Assembly: GCA_963693305.1 (NCBI GenBank)
Contig: OY855905.1
Coordinates: 29,780,937 to 29,844,936, forward strand
DNA length: 64,000 nt
Source: Meandrina meandrites
Taxonomy: Eukaryota > Cnidaria > Anthozoa > Scleractinia > Meandrinidae
Direction: 5' to 3'
Every line of letters begins with the position of its first letter. Within the stretch, counting starts at the first letter, position 1. The translations under genes and the position numbers were made by a program. The notes beneath the pieces were generated by a model, which ran no database searches, had not been told where the DNA came from, and saw nothing but the letters and a program-made list of their open reading frames with translations. Of the stretch, positions 13,701-26,240 are shown in pieces.

Positions 13701-16249
13701 CTCTTATCCTAATCCCCAAGTTTGTGGGGAGATACATGTAAGTGAGGCTTTTATTTTCCGCACACAGCCCGAAGTCACGAACTAACCTGCCACAGAGCTG
13801 TGTTCCCCCTATTATGCCATCTTGTCGTTATTGTCTTTATTATCGCGTTACTGAATATTGCGTTACTCGAGGTGGATACGCGGAACAGTGACATTAAGAG
13901 TAGATTATCAGTAATTATTTTTTGTATTTATTGCTCGAATATCATGATCACCATCATCATTGTGAATTTCACTCTGTACAGCACTGTGTGTTCCACTCAA
14001 GCTCATCATGCATGAATTTGGTTTAAATTTGAAGACAGTTGCATGCAGTGTTTGATAATTGAATAACATAATTACAAATTCTCTGAAAATCACCTTGTTC
14101 AGATTAACTATACTGTAGTCACCCTTAAATTTCTAAGTGGGGTACTTGATTTTGAGAGTGATGGGGAGGTCCCCTGAGACCCCAATAAGCCCTCCAAAAT
14201 ATAAGTTTACTATTTACAAATTTAAAGATGAAAAATAACACAACAGTTACTTGAGTTTCTCAGGGCATAATGGGTTAATTTAGCCAACTTCGGAAATACA
14301 TGTAGGGGCCTAGGTATGAGTTTATCACTTCATTAATTTCTCTTATCATTCAGTGACAGGAATTGAATAATGAACACGTTCTTGTGAAATGGATGGACTC
14401 TTGTCAAATTCAAGCACTAAGCGATCATTACTTGGGTGGTAGATTTAAAATTTTTGTACAATTTAGGATCTTGGAGTGATTCCACTTCTGATTGACTAGG
14501 TAAAATTAGTTTTGCACCAGCATTTACGGCAGTAATCAGTGCAGATCTGTTGTTTAGTAGAGTAGACTTGTCAACAGTTATGATACAGAGTTCCTCTGAA
14601 AAACTCAAATTGTAAATAGGAAGGATTTACTTTTTTGATAATGCACTATTTTATCAATTAATTGCATTCACCATTGGCAAAAGAGCAAATTTGTACAACT
14701 GTGTTGTACATGTATATTTGTTGAAGAGAACACTGGTTTATTAATATAACTGAAATGCTATTGACTAATAAAATCTAAAAGTGGTGGAGTAGTACTATCA
14801 CTGCCATCATTATTGAAAGCCTCAGCAATCTTTTACTTTTAATAGTCACATTGAGAACTTTTTTTGATTTATGTTCATCTAAATTACTGTTTGTTCCATT
14901 ACATGTAGCAACCAACTTGGGTTGTTTAAAAGTCATTCAGTGACAGCAGTCTTTCTCAACACTTCCCTCGCCTGGACGATCACACTAGACAGTACATGTA
15001 ACAGTTTCGTCTTTGTTTAGATCACTTTTATCTAGCCATTCTATAAGACCTAAAAAACGTTTTCTGCCTTTAGTGAAGCTTCAATACAAAAACACTTTAT
15101 TTTACTTTATTTTGTCTTTAAAATTTTGTTAAGGTTTTTTTCCCTATACTCTTCTGTTTTATTTCTTCCCTGGTATTGCAGAAGTTGTGGTTTCCTAAAT
15201 ACCTTGTACATGTACTAGTATGTACAAGGTAAATGTGTTACTCGACAATCCACTCATTATTTCCCCCTCCTTTCTTTATTCAGCTTCTGGTGATGGGTAT
15301 TTCTATCCCGCGCTGCCTATCCAATCAGAATACGCTACACTCAGAGCATGTAGACCTTACAGTAAGCATCCATAAACATTTTAAACCTTTAAACATAATT
15401 CTCCGTCATACTGAACCAAGTGGACTGAATTTTTATCTTATTATGAAAACCAAGCAGACCAATGTTTTTCTGGCTGACTTTGTTGTTTTGGATGCCTCGT
15501 TACATTTGTACGTTTTCTTGTTGTTCTATTTATGTGAAAAAACCTGTTTGGTTACATCCTTGAGGTATTTGTATTTATCTGGGTAGGCACTGCAGAGGAA
15601 AATTAAACAAAAAATGAAAATTTTTGTATTACACCCCTGTATAAAGAAAAAAGTTTCTGTTTGGCATCGGCGTGATTAAAAATTCAGTCCTCTTCAACTT
15701 AACAGAAGCTGAGTAATCAAAAGAAACAAAGTGTTCCTTAACGATGTTTTTTTATAAACGATAAAAAAATATTGTAAATTTGGAAACATTTTGTCAGTTA
15801 AGTATGTTGAAACAGGCGCAAATTTAAAAAATGTTCCCAATGCTTGAATACACTAAACTGATGATAAAGTACTTATGTATGTGTTTGTACAAAATGTGCA
15901 TTGCAGTTTTGGCACTTTCGACAAGTCCTGATTCAATACAGGAAGTAAATACCATTATCCTGCAAAACATTTTAACTAGTTTTCAGTTTTCAAGAAAAAA
16001 ACATCTTAAGAGTATAATTTTTCTTGTAACATAAACAGCTTTAATATTTGTTTACAAGCAGGAAATTGTCAAAACAACAAATTTGAAGAATAATTTTCAA
16101 CATCTAAAGAAAAGCATATTGCTTCCGGTTCCTCAATTTAACGTTATTATCTAGTAATATAATATTGAGTATGGTTTTAATTCACAAATTCTCCTTAACT
16201 TACTTAAAACCTTGTTTTTACTATTGTAGTTATAAAACTTTGGAACTTC

Positions 16250-16294
<45 letters not shown>

Positions 16295-19200
16295 TAATAA
16301 ACAGTATGTTTGAAAGTTATTATTATAACTTTGAAACATACTGTTTATTGCCACATCTGTGATAACGATTTTGATTAATATGTCATGTTTGTGTGTCCAT
16401 TGTCTGGTGTTCAAAATTACATGTTTCGCAGTGTACTGAAAAATGTAAAAATTTATTTGAAAAAACTTTAGTAAACACAATATTACAAATTTGTCTGTTT
16501 CGTCAATTTTACTCCCTTTAAAATTTTGTTTTCCAACCAGTTACCACTAGCATTCCATTTTTTGGTTTCAAGTTGTTTCTTGCAAAGGAAAACATGCACC
16601 ATATTTTTGGCATGTTAAATGGCACACACATTGTCTTTTATGTTAAACGGAAGTTGCTACAGTATATGATAAATCAGCCAACAGTGTTAAAGTTGTGTGT
16701 GTTCCTTTTCAGGTTACGACTCAGGTTCTCGCTCCCCTCCCTCCACAGCTACCACCCCTCCCCACATGTTAGAAGACAACGATACATGTATGTCAGGATC
16801 AAGCACAGGAGAAACAACACTGCCAGTAATTCAGGTATTTATACAAGCTCACTCAGCAATTCACAGTGATTTAGATGCATGAACAACATGTAACTAGACA
16901 TGTAATAGTCATACTCTCACTCACACTCGCAATCCTCTTCGCACAAGGCCATAATAATCATAAAGTCATGTTATTATGTTTAAATAGTTCATGTAGTTGT
17001 TACATATAACATGTATAATGATTTCTCAATCAAGTGGTCCGTTGTCACACGAGCAAGTGCATACAGGGGAAATCCGTCATGCTGCAATTTTCTCCATAAT
17101 ATTCTTCCTTCTGTTGGTGGACTATCCCTCATCACTGCTTACACTATAGTCGATACCATTTTGGATTTCACGAACTTAAAAAAGGTTGGCCAGCACATGC
17201 TGTCAATGATGACACTACATGTATACTTCTTGCGTTAAGAATAGAAACATTCTTTGGGCACTGAAGAGTTGAGGGGTCTTGAGATTTAATCATTATTTTA
17301 ATTTCTTGCTTTTTTCGTCTTGCAGCATCCCCAAGAAAAACAGCCATTTTATTTAACAGAAGAGGAAAGAAGAACTCTTATAGCAGAAGGACTACCTGTA
17401 CCGACTGGTCTTCCTTTAACTAAGGTACTTACCATAAGCTCGACATGTACATAAATGGTTTATGATGGCCAGAACCACTTCTCAAGGACACCAAAGTTTA
17501 ATGTTTCTTAAAAATCATGAATATTTTACTTTGCAAAATACTGTATACGTAAAACAGGACAACATTAAAGCACTGCTCAGTAGCTTTTATTTGAATAGTC
17601 ATGCACAAGGGTTACATGTTTGTATTTCGCTGACATAAAAGATAGAAATAAAATTAAAATAGAGGGGTGGGGGGTGGGAAAAGGCTTGAATGAATTAACC
17701 AAATTTACTCCTTCCAGCCCCAAATTTTGAAATGTTGATTCCTTCTGTGAAGTGCAAGTTTCTTTTAGGAATTTTGTGATGCACAAAGCCAAAATTGTTA
17801 GTTTGCAACCTGCTGATTGTAACCATTATTCTCCCTTTTTGCTTATCAGTATATTTTGGGAATTACATACACTGTAATACAGTGTGTACATTTGTAGGTT
17901 TCAGAGTATACACTTGTGAACCAGTTCTTCTCTTTTTTGGCAGGTTGAAGAAAGAGCATTAAAAAAAGTTCGACGCAAGATAAAAAATAAGGTATGTTTT
18001 ATTGTTTTAGTTACTCAAAGTGAGTTTATTGCTACTTTAATACATGTTTTATATGGTTGCATTGGTTCCAATTAAGTGAATGAAATTTTTTTTTACATTT
18101 TGTTCATCTTTGCTTGCTATGCAGATTTCCGCACAAGAAAGTAGACGTAAAAAGAAAGAATACATGGAAACACTAGAAAAAAGGTGAGGATGTGTCTCTT
18201 GGTAAGCAAGCCTTGCCTACGAGCCACTGATTGAAATACTCGTGGTGTGGGTGCTAACTGTAATTCTAGGTTCCATAGCGTTAAAATGTACATGCTAAGC
18301 GATGTATAATTCTGAAAGTATGGTTCCCCCAGAGCCAGAGTAATTGGTGAATGGAACAGTCAACCCAAGAACAGTCTCAAACTGAAGTCTCAAACTCTTT
18401 AAATCAAGACTCAGATAATTTTTTAAAAAGTAACTTTACAAATGGATTTTTTGACCTTTCAATAATTGTTTAACGTGTAATTTTAATTGTAATCTTTATT
18501 CTCTTTTTAGTACATGTGTACTTATTTTTTCTAGAATTGTTGTTTTTATTTTGGGGGGTTAACCTATAAACTCCCTTTTTTAATTTATCAATAATGTATA
18601 TATTTTTTGTATATATGAATTTGAAAAAAACATGTATGAACCTCTCCCACCATAAGCCCCCCAAATCTGTGTGCCCCCGTGCACTAGCCATCAAGTAACT
18701 GTGCGGCCCTTTTGCCAACTTCTCATCTAATCTTTGCTCTTGAACTTTTCTCAAAGCAAGCTAATTGTCTATTTATTTTCGTTATCTTTACAGAGTAGAA
18801 AATTGTGCAAGTGAGAATTTAGATCTTCGCAAAAAGGTGGATACATTAGAAACTACAAATCGGTAAGTTTTCGGAGAAAGGCATCCGTGATTAGCTACAT
18901 GTACATGCCCTTGGGATGATTCTAGTGTTTCTTTCTTTATCAAACTTTGGTTATAAGTTAAGCATGACTTCTTGAATTTAATTGTTTAATTTTTCTTTTT
19001 TCTTAGTTCACTTATAAGTCAGCTTCAAAAACTTCAATCGCTAATAGCTGCTAAAGTACCACGAGCAGTCACGGCTAGATCGACACAAACAAGTACCTGT
19101 TTAATGGTGAGCTTTATTGCATTGTATTTTGTTGTGCTTACACGTACGTGTTTCTGGTATCATCACTTCACTGTTGGAACGAAGTTTTATATCATACAGA

Positions 19201-20576
19201 GTCACAGCTGTAGTTTTCTGGCAATCGCTTTTGATTGCAAGACGTAGTAATGATCAGTTCAGAGTTTTTGTAACAAGTAGAAGGTGGAAAATTCTACACA
19301 AGACTTGGATTTGTGTTATTTCTTGCTGAGTAGTGTGAATGTATTTGTAAATTGTTCAACATGCTCAAAGATTCTATTTTTAACTAGTCAGGACAGACAC
19401 CAAAACCAATACTTGGCACACGCGCATTTTCCCGCGCTTTGCACTGGTAACGAGTTCTGATTGGTTCACTTAGTTCTTTGTATTTTAATTGGCCAGAAGG
19501 ATAACTTTGGGTCTGGTTGCAAAGCCTCTCTAATATAATATGTGTGTTTTGTTGAATATTGTAGGTCGTGGTGCTTTGCTTCGCCGTATTTCTCGGCAGC
19601 TGGAGCCCTCTCTCAAGCACAGGAATTAGTCTGCCATCATTAAGCAGCCCTGCAAGTAATGGAGCCTTTGACTATAGCACGCCTTCAGGTGAGAAACATG
19701 TCAAAGAAAGAAGTGAATTCGATTGACTAGCACTGAGGTTACTTTAACGAGGCAGTGGCAAGTACAAATGTAAACCCACAACCCATAGCTTGCATTGTAA
19801 GCCAGTCTAAAAAATTCTGATTAGCCCTGAAAGAGAAATCGTAAGACCCGCCAGAAATTGAACTGGAACCTTGCTACATCCTGTAATGAAAAATAATTAA
19901 AGTGCGAGATAAGCGCAAAGCAGGAAATGAATGCGCATTTTACGGGCAGGAAGAATACGCATGCGCGTTTACTTCAATGCACTTAATTTCACACAAAATT
20001 CCGCGCGAAAATCCCATCTGTGCGATAAAGGGTTTTCAAATGAAATGGTCATTTATGTGGTAACGTAAATTAAACTTGCATCCCATAGTTATGAAGGAGA
20101 GTCTAATTTATGTGTTATCTTCAGCGCGTGCCAGCAAGTCCTGGTAATGAACGAGAATGCGAGAATTGCGGCTGGTCAGTACTACCTGTGCACATGATTG
20201 TATGCGACTCAGCTTAAACTGAAAAGGGCAGGCTTGGGACATCAGGGGTTAATTTGCAGGTTGAAATTGAGGGCAATTTACAGGGCAATTTTGGTGGGAT
20301 TCATGTTTGGAAAACAGTATTGATGTGTTGTTTGTGTGTGTGTTTTCAGTCCGCTCAAGAGTGTTGATGTCGGTTGTTGATGATTTGGATTCAGAAGAGT
20401 TCATAGAATATGGTCCTGCTGCAAGCATCTTTGATGCAGTCGACCAGTTGCTGCCTTCTGCACCAACAAAGCACCTAGCAGCAGCAGAAAATGAAACAAA
20501 CAAAATCGTTTCCATGGAAACGGTTGCTAGGGAAACCAGGAAAAACGAAAGTCAGCTTGTTGCATCTGCGGCGTAA
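10733..20576 (+). CDS. CREB3L: CREB3L1/CREB3L2 (OASIS)-like ER-membrane bZIP factor, 516 aa
   Basis: Eleven exons: 10733-10864, 10970-11462, 15284-15361, 16713-16834, 17326-17424, 17944-17991, 18125-18183, 18794-18862, 19007-19106, 19565-19688 and 20350-20576. All sites are GT-AG and all phases match. The length equals that of human CREB3L1/L2 (about 520 aa). In order: an acidic, Ser/Pro-rich N-terminal activation region with a VKKE sumoylation-type motif near residue 11; the family-specific region before the bZIP (about 284-308); a basic region ([20 protein letters not shown], about 314-333); a leucine zipper to about 385; a transmembrane helix ([17 protein letters not shown], about 397-413); and a lumenal tail of about 100 residues with VRSR. 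In this family the factor is held in the ER, cut by Golgi S1P/S2P, and its N-terminus enters the nucleus to drive secretory and matrix genes. The ATG at 10733 is the first in frame. CREB3L1 and CREB3L2 cannot be told apart, and this may be a pre-duplication orthologue. Confidence 0.93.
16252..16294 (+). repeat. (AAT)n microsatellite
   Basis: About 14 uninterrupted AAT units in the intron between CREB3L-like exons 3 and 4. Confidence 0.9.
16297..16349. repeat. Near-perfect intronic hairpin, 25-bp stem
   Basis: The arm AATAAACAGTATGTTT and the following nine bases pair with the downstream arm with one mismatch in 25, across a 3-4 nt loop. It follows directly after the AAT microsatellite in an intron of the CREB3L-like gene. 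It could be a tiny palindromic element or, less likely, a small-RNA precursor. Confidence 0.6.
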
Positions 20577-21080
20577 AAATGTGTGCTCGACACACCTAAA
20601 TATCGATGTTAACAATTTTAACGAAAGGGTATTTTAATAACAGTAGTAGGGAGAAAACTTGTAGAAAAAAAATATATTTTGTATTTTATAAAGAATTTGT
20701 AAGGCTAAGAGAAAGTGGTTTTCACTGAAGTAGTTGCATTGATTTCATCAAAGTGTATAAAGAGTTCATTCATTGATCACATTTCCTTGTTCATGTTCCA
20801 TTTTCTCTTAACTTGTACAAATTTAAATTAAAAACCCAGTCATACGTATTCACCGAGTATTTAACTAACAACAAACTATTCGTAATGCAAGTATTTGGAC
20901 AGACATTTGTAATCGTGAAAGTGCAATACTTAAATGACGTAAAATTTTTAAAAGTTAATGGGACCTTTGCAAAATGTAGGTAGGATTCGTAACGTAACGT
21001 TTAAAATAGTAATTCCAATTTTGTCTCAGTGCTGACTGAAGTGACGAAATCCTTTGTAAATAAACTGTACAAATAAAGCA
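20577..21080 (+). other. Probable 3' UTR of the CREB3L-like gene
   Basis: AT-rich sequence after the stop codon. Two AATAAA hexamers near 21058 and 21072 are the best polyadenylation signals. The extent is inferred from these only. Confidence 0.45.
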
Positions 21081-24000
21081 AGAATACCCGAGCAAGGCAG
21101 AGCTTTACAGCCATCTCAAAGGAGCTACTAAAATGTCAAATTAAAATTTTTGAAGTTGGTCGTTCGTAAATCCGTATTAATGTTTTCCAATCTTAACCGT
21201 CCTAGAAATTACCTCTCCGGTGGTTGTCCTCTTTAGTAAACTAGCATTTTGAGGCCGTTTCCCTCGATTTGAAAGTCTGTTTGTACTGCTCTAAAAGCAT
21301 CACTCCTTCAAGATTGACTGCAAAACTCTGCATTGCTCACTGATGGATCGCTAAAGGGGGCTACGCCCAGTCTAATTTCAAGACACAATCCCTTTTGCAA
21401 CGTTAACACAGATATCGATTAGAAACAATAGTTTTAATGGGTTTTGTATGGAGTATTGCTAGAATACTGTTTTAGAATTCTGAATACTACTTTTTAAAAG
21501 TGGTTTTCGCATGAAATGTCCTTTGAATGGGATAACCGCGATACAGTTAACCTAATTGAATATTTTGGCGGAAAAAATGCGCGTTTTTCAATGGGACAGT
21601 AAAAATACGTTCCTTAAATTGCAGAATTAATTCTGAATGATGTATCGTAGAGGGAGAGGAGAGCCAGTAATAAAATTATATCTAAAAAAAATATCGGCGA
21701 TTTTGTTGTTATTGATAAAGCCGCATCCCAACCTAGCCTGTTTGTATTTCCTCATTCCATACCGTACCCGTCTAGCTAAACGAAATCTGTTTATGCACCA
21801 AGAGGTCGGATCGCCCCAGACAATCTCGTCCCCAGGGCCCGCGTTACCCTTGTCCGACGGTGCGAGACAAGATGGCGGCTAAACAGCTGGAATCTGAAAC
21901 TTTTTTGATGACCGGTAATCCGCGACTAACTTCCAACCCATAAAGACCATAAACAACGAAATGAATAATTAAACTGAGTCACTTGTCTATCCAGGGGTCT
22001 TGCTTGATTGGAAAATGTGCTGTAAAGCTTGATTTTAAGACTCCGCGGCAATTCTGTGTGATTAGCTTGACACCGAGACTTGCAAGTGCGGAACGCGCTG
22101 GAGCTAGACATAACATTGTAGTTGAGCACTATTAGAATTCTCACTGCGTGTTTCTCTTTTAAAGAAGGTACTGAAAGCGTACTTTAAGAGTTCGGATATG
22201 AAATTTAATGGTAAACATACGTTTTCTGTTCTTAGCAACAGGCTTCCTTACGATACTGAGTTAACACACGGATATGTAGTTCACCACTCTATTGGCATTA
22301 TCACTGTTTCTTTTCTTTTAAAAAGGTAATCAAAGCGTACTACCGCAAATGTGCGAAATTCAATCGCTTCCTCGAATAAAAAACACGTAAATAACCAACA
22401 TTTCTAGTTAATTATGCGGCAGTAGGCTGTCCCAACATAAACAAAAATCTTTAAAAGGTTCAACAGCATATAAAGAAGCAATTTACGGATTTTTGGATAC
22501 ACATTAGTAAAAGATACTCGGGGGGCTGAAAAACCTCAATACTGCAAAAAACGCAAAAGGGCGGAAAATAGTAGGAGACCAGGGACCAAGTCCAAGGTCT
22601 TGGTTTAATAGGTGTCATTAGGTACTGAATAATTCATAAATAATTTGCTTTAGAAGTGCCACATGAAAAGTAATCAGGAAAGAGTTAATGCGCTGAGCCG
22701 CTTGCTGAAGGTAATGTTTATAGATGTAAACGAGCTAGTTTAAGTATTGGGACCAGTATTCCTCCATACAGACCGAACAATTTACAGTTCAGTAAAGTAT
22801 TTATGGAACCGCTCTTTTTGAGCTCTGCTGATGTAAAATTGATGCATTCCGTTCTCGGTTAACGCGGGCGCATTTTAAATAGTCGCTTGCGTGAAAGCTT
22901 ACTGAAATTGTCCGCCAGACATGAAGGAAAAAGAATCCCACTTACCGACAAACTGTTTACTTTTTACAATGTTTTGTTAAAGCAATTCGCCGGAACTAAT
23001 TCGTGCATTGGCGTTCCATCTTAGCGGTTTAGTGGTGTATTGTAAGACGCGGACCGGCCATGGAACCAATCAGATTGCGCCTTTCATCACGGACCAGATT
23101 TCATATTATAAAATCCTAATCAGATCAATTGGGATGTTTTGCTTTTCTGTAACAAAGGACGAGACCCTAAAATGCAAATAAACATTTTGTACTTGAAAGG
23201 AATATAATTTGTTTGTCTTTTGACTATTTTGATGAAAATTTGGCAATGGTGTGAAAATAAAAATTAAAAGTTTGGTAATGATCTCATCTTGATCAATACA
23301 CTTAAAAATTAAAAGAAAAGTTCGGCAAAATGCCCAAAGAAAGCTGCAAAACCTGTAACAGAATAACCAAGCTCGTTTCCATTATTGAAATCATCAAAAA
23401 GGTTGTCATTAATAAATTAACTCTCCATAGCGACCTCTTGTTAATGATCGAGCGATACTTTAATTTGTTCCAATGTTTTGACTTGCATCACGTCCTTGGA
23501 TCTGATTCATTTGGCGAAGATTTTGTGGATCCTGTTTGGCTCAGTTTAAAAATTGTTGGGTTTGCGTAGGCGTTTACAGTAGCCAATTATAGAAACAGAT
23601 CCAGAAGTTATTCCATTTTTCATTCGGGCATTGATGGTAAGTCGAATCAATTTACTGACAGACTCATTTTTTTTCTATCCAAAGAATTCAGCTTTTGATG
23701 AATTTGTTGCGCTTTGTAATTGTTTTTAGTCTAACCAGGTAAGTCACCAAATCACTCATGTGCTGGTTTTCTTAAGTGTTTTTTTTTTTCACGAAAGAAT
23801 TATACTTCAGGTTTTTCAGCTTGGTTTGGTAGTTATTAGCGGACTGTTTACAGATGGTTAGGAAAAAAAACCAAGGTAGATTGCAGGAAAACCGCGCAAA
23901 GGCGATACATTTCCTTGGTTTTTGGAAAGATAGTCGGGTCACTCGCCGCTTATTTTATCGTTTATTTTGCTTTTTGTTGTCGAGGTGCTCGGTGTTGTGT

Positions 24001-25937
24001 CTATCGTTACTTGTGCATCCACAGTCCGTCAAGCAATTATGGTCACGAAAAATCCACCTTCGTTTTCCTAACAGAAACTCGACGCGAAAACACCGTTCCG
24101 ACTGCTCCTACTAGGTAATATCTGTAATCTGCCTAGACATAACCAGCTGGAATTTGTCAGCTTACGCTCGTTTGAAGTTATCGTCGAATGTTTCGCTTGG
24201 ACATTTTACAGCTTACAAAGCTTTGCAGAGTTTAACCCATTCTCGAGCAAAAAATACAAAAACTACGAGGCCTTAGTCTCTTTTCAAGAGAAACCCAATA
24301 GCCTTACCAAATTAGCATGAGGTTTTTCTCTCGCTAAATCTAGGACAGCCAAAACAGCACAAGTACCTTAAATACATCGGTAATCTCGATATACAATTCA
24401 GCCAAAAGACATTTCAGCTGCTGGGGAGCAGAACGTATTCTTTGACAGATGGCCACAAAAAAACGCCACTATCATGAATACCAAATTTATATTTTTCAGA
24501 ATCTAGGGGCCCTAAATGTCTCCTGTCTGAATTTTAAACTTTTGTCATTTCGCCATTACAACAGGTCTACATGGCGCTGTCGGAAATTCGTTCAGTGAGC
24601 GATTGACGAGAGCAACTCAATCAAGTACCATGCAGCAGAAGTTTCATTAATATAAAGGCAACTTATCAGTACCCAGAGAAAAAAATTTACAGGCGTTTTA
24701 ATAAGGCAGTAATATACTGTTTGAGCTTTTTAACTGACTTAAAAGACTCAAAACGACGCGAACAGTCAATTCTTGACCAATGAAAAATTCCCAAGTAGTA
24801 GAGAGTTCAGTCAACGATAAATATATCGAAATATGTCGACTTCTCGAGACACAAATGCGTGATGTCGATCGTCGGTTCTTAAAAGGTGGATTCACTTGCT
24901 AGCTGGGATGATAAATGATGAACGGAAGATCTCTGGGTTAATTTGCCATTAGTTGAACACCACGAACAATCTTAACCACTTTCTAGCATGACTTCAATGA
25001 CTCTTTAATTTCCATGTATGTATAGCAGCGGCACTCTTTGAAAAAAGTAAGTATTGTTTTCGACAATAGTTTTGTTGGTTTTAATATTTATTTTGGCTAT
25101 CATCTTGTCCATCTTCATTTCATTTTCTCTATATGTCAGCGCAGTATTTCCTCAGTTGGAATAGACACGAGAGGGTGTCGCTTCATTTCATTTGTAGTCA
25201 GGGGCTAAAATAACAATTTAACACAAAGGAGAATAAATCAGGACCCCCGCGATGTTTGGCGCTCAAATTTCACACGTGGCGGAGCTTCGACTGATCCCGG
25301 AAAACTCGTGAAAAGCAGCTTTTTTCGATTGCGGTTTTTAGACGGATCATTGTGCCTTATTTAACACTATATCAAACCAGTTTAAAAGGCCCACAAAAAC
25401 TCATATACTGACGGAATCCCAAATATTATATATTTTGGCGCTGTTGTTTCCCTCCTCATCTATAACTTGAATAAACTGTTACATGCTGTGAACTGCATGA
25501 AAAACGTTCGCAATGTGCGAGTGATCATACTCTTGACCTTTTACAAAAGGTGTTATTATTAAGGCAGGTGTCTCAGCTTATTTTGAGCTCCCATCACGAA
25601 ATAGCTCTAGTCAGATAAAAATCTTGTTGATCTAGTGACATTTTGTAGTATTTCTTATCTTCAGGGGCGAAGTGATAAGTGCCAAGGTAATTGAACTTAT
25701 TCCTTATCACGTAGTCACTTCAAATAAGGTCGCGCGACATTTTTTCTAGTTTTTTTTTTTCGTTTTGCCCTTTAAAGACAGCCATATAAAAAAGAAATCT
25801 TCTCTTTTCGCTGGTTTCGTTTTCTTTGTCGTAAAAAAGTTTCGTTAAATGCGTCGTTTGAACCGTATTTAATTCTTTCTTCAAATCATTTTACCTATGC
25901 CAAGTTCGCGTGTCAGACCGACGGGTCTCAATTAAAA
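21081..25937. other. Intergenic DNA with no supported gene
   Basis: A stretch of about 4.9 kb with only short frames. The longest (23330-23569 and 23854-24118, +) have no recognised domain and no linked exons. One ATG with a YY1-like context at 21868 is listed separately. Otherwise nothing is supported. Confidence 0.45.
21864..21914 (+). promoter_or_regulatory. YY1-like motif overlapping a possible first exon
   Basis: ACAAGATGGCGGCT matches the AAGATGGCGGC core typical of YY1-bound initiation regions that overlap a start codon. The ATG at 21872 opens a 14-codon frame (MAAKQLESET...) ending at ACCG|GTAATC, a plausible donor. No second exon was found, so this may be a decayed or distant-exon gene, or chance. 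Confidence 0.25.
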
Positions 25938-26158
25938 GAGAGCGTAAGCACAGGCGTTTTTGAGCCACGGACGGCAGCCGGAAATGGAATCTTCTCGTCT
26001 TTAGCGCTTATTGTCAGCCTTTTGTTCATAAATTCAAGTTGTGAGTGCTAAAATGAAAGCTTTCTAACTTATTTTTGGAGGTAAAAGTTCTCCAAACCCT
26101 TAACCATTCGCCTTCCGGTTGCCGTCCGTGGCTCAAAAACGTCTGTGCTTAAGCTCTC
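25938..26158. mobile_element. MITE with ~50-bp TIRs just upstream of opsin A
   Basis: The left arm GAGAGCGTAAGCACAGGCGT (continuing through TTTTTGAGCCACGGACGGCA) has a close inverted copy ending at 26158. The arms are about 50 bp with only a few differences, and the element is about 220 bp. It ends about 80 bp before the opsin A start codon, inside the expected promoter/5' UTR. No target duplication could be assigned. Confidence 0.7.
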
Positions 26159-26240
26159 CATCTGATTTTACGTGCTTTCTCGCTTCTGTTTAGGGAATAA
26201 GGCCGTGGCCACAGTTATAATACCGCTTGTATGACAAAAC

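Noticed and set aside
15203..15230. The CCTTGTACAT...ATGTACAAGG hairpin in a CREB3L-like intron
   Set aside because: Only a 10-bp stem. TACATGTA-type words are frequent in this genome, so it is unremarkable.
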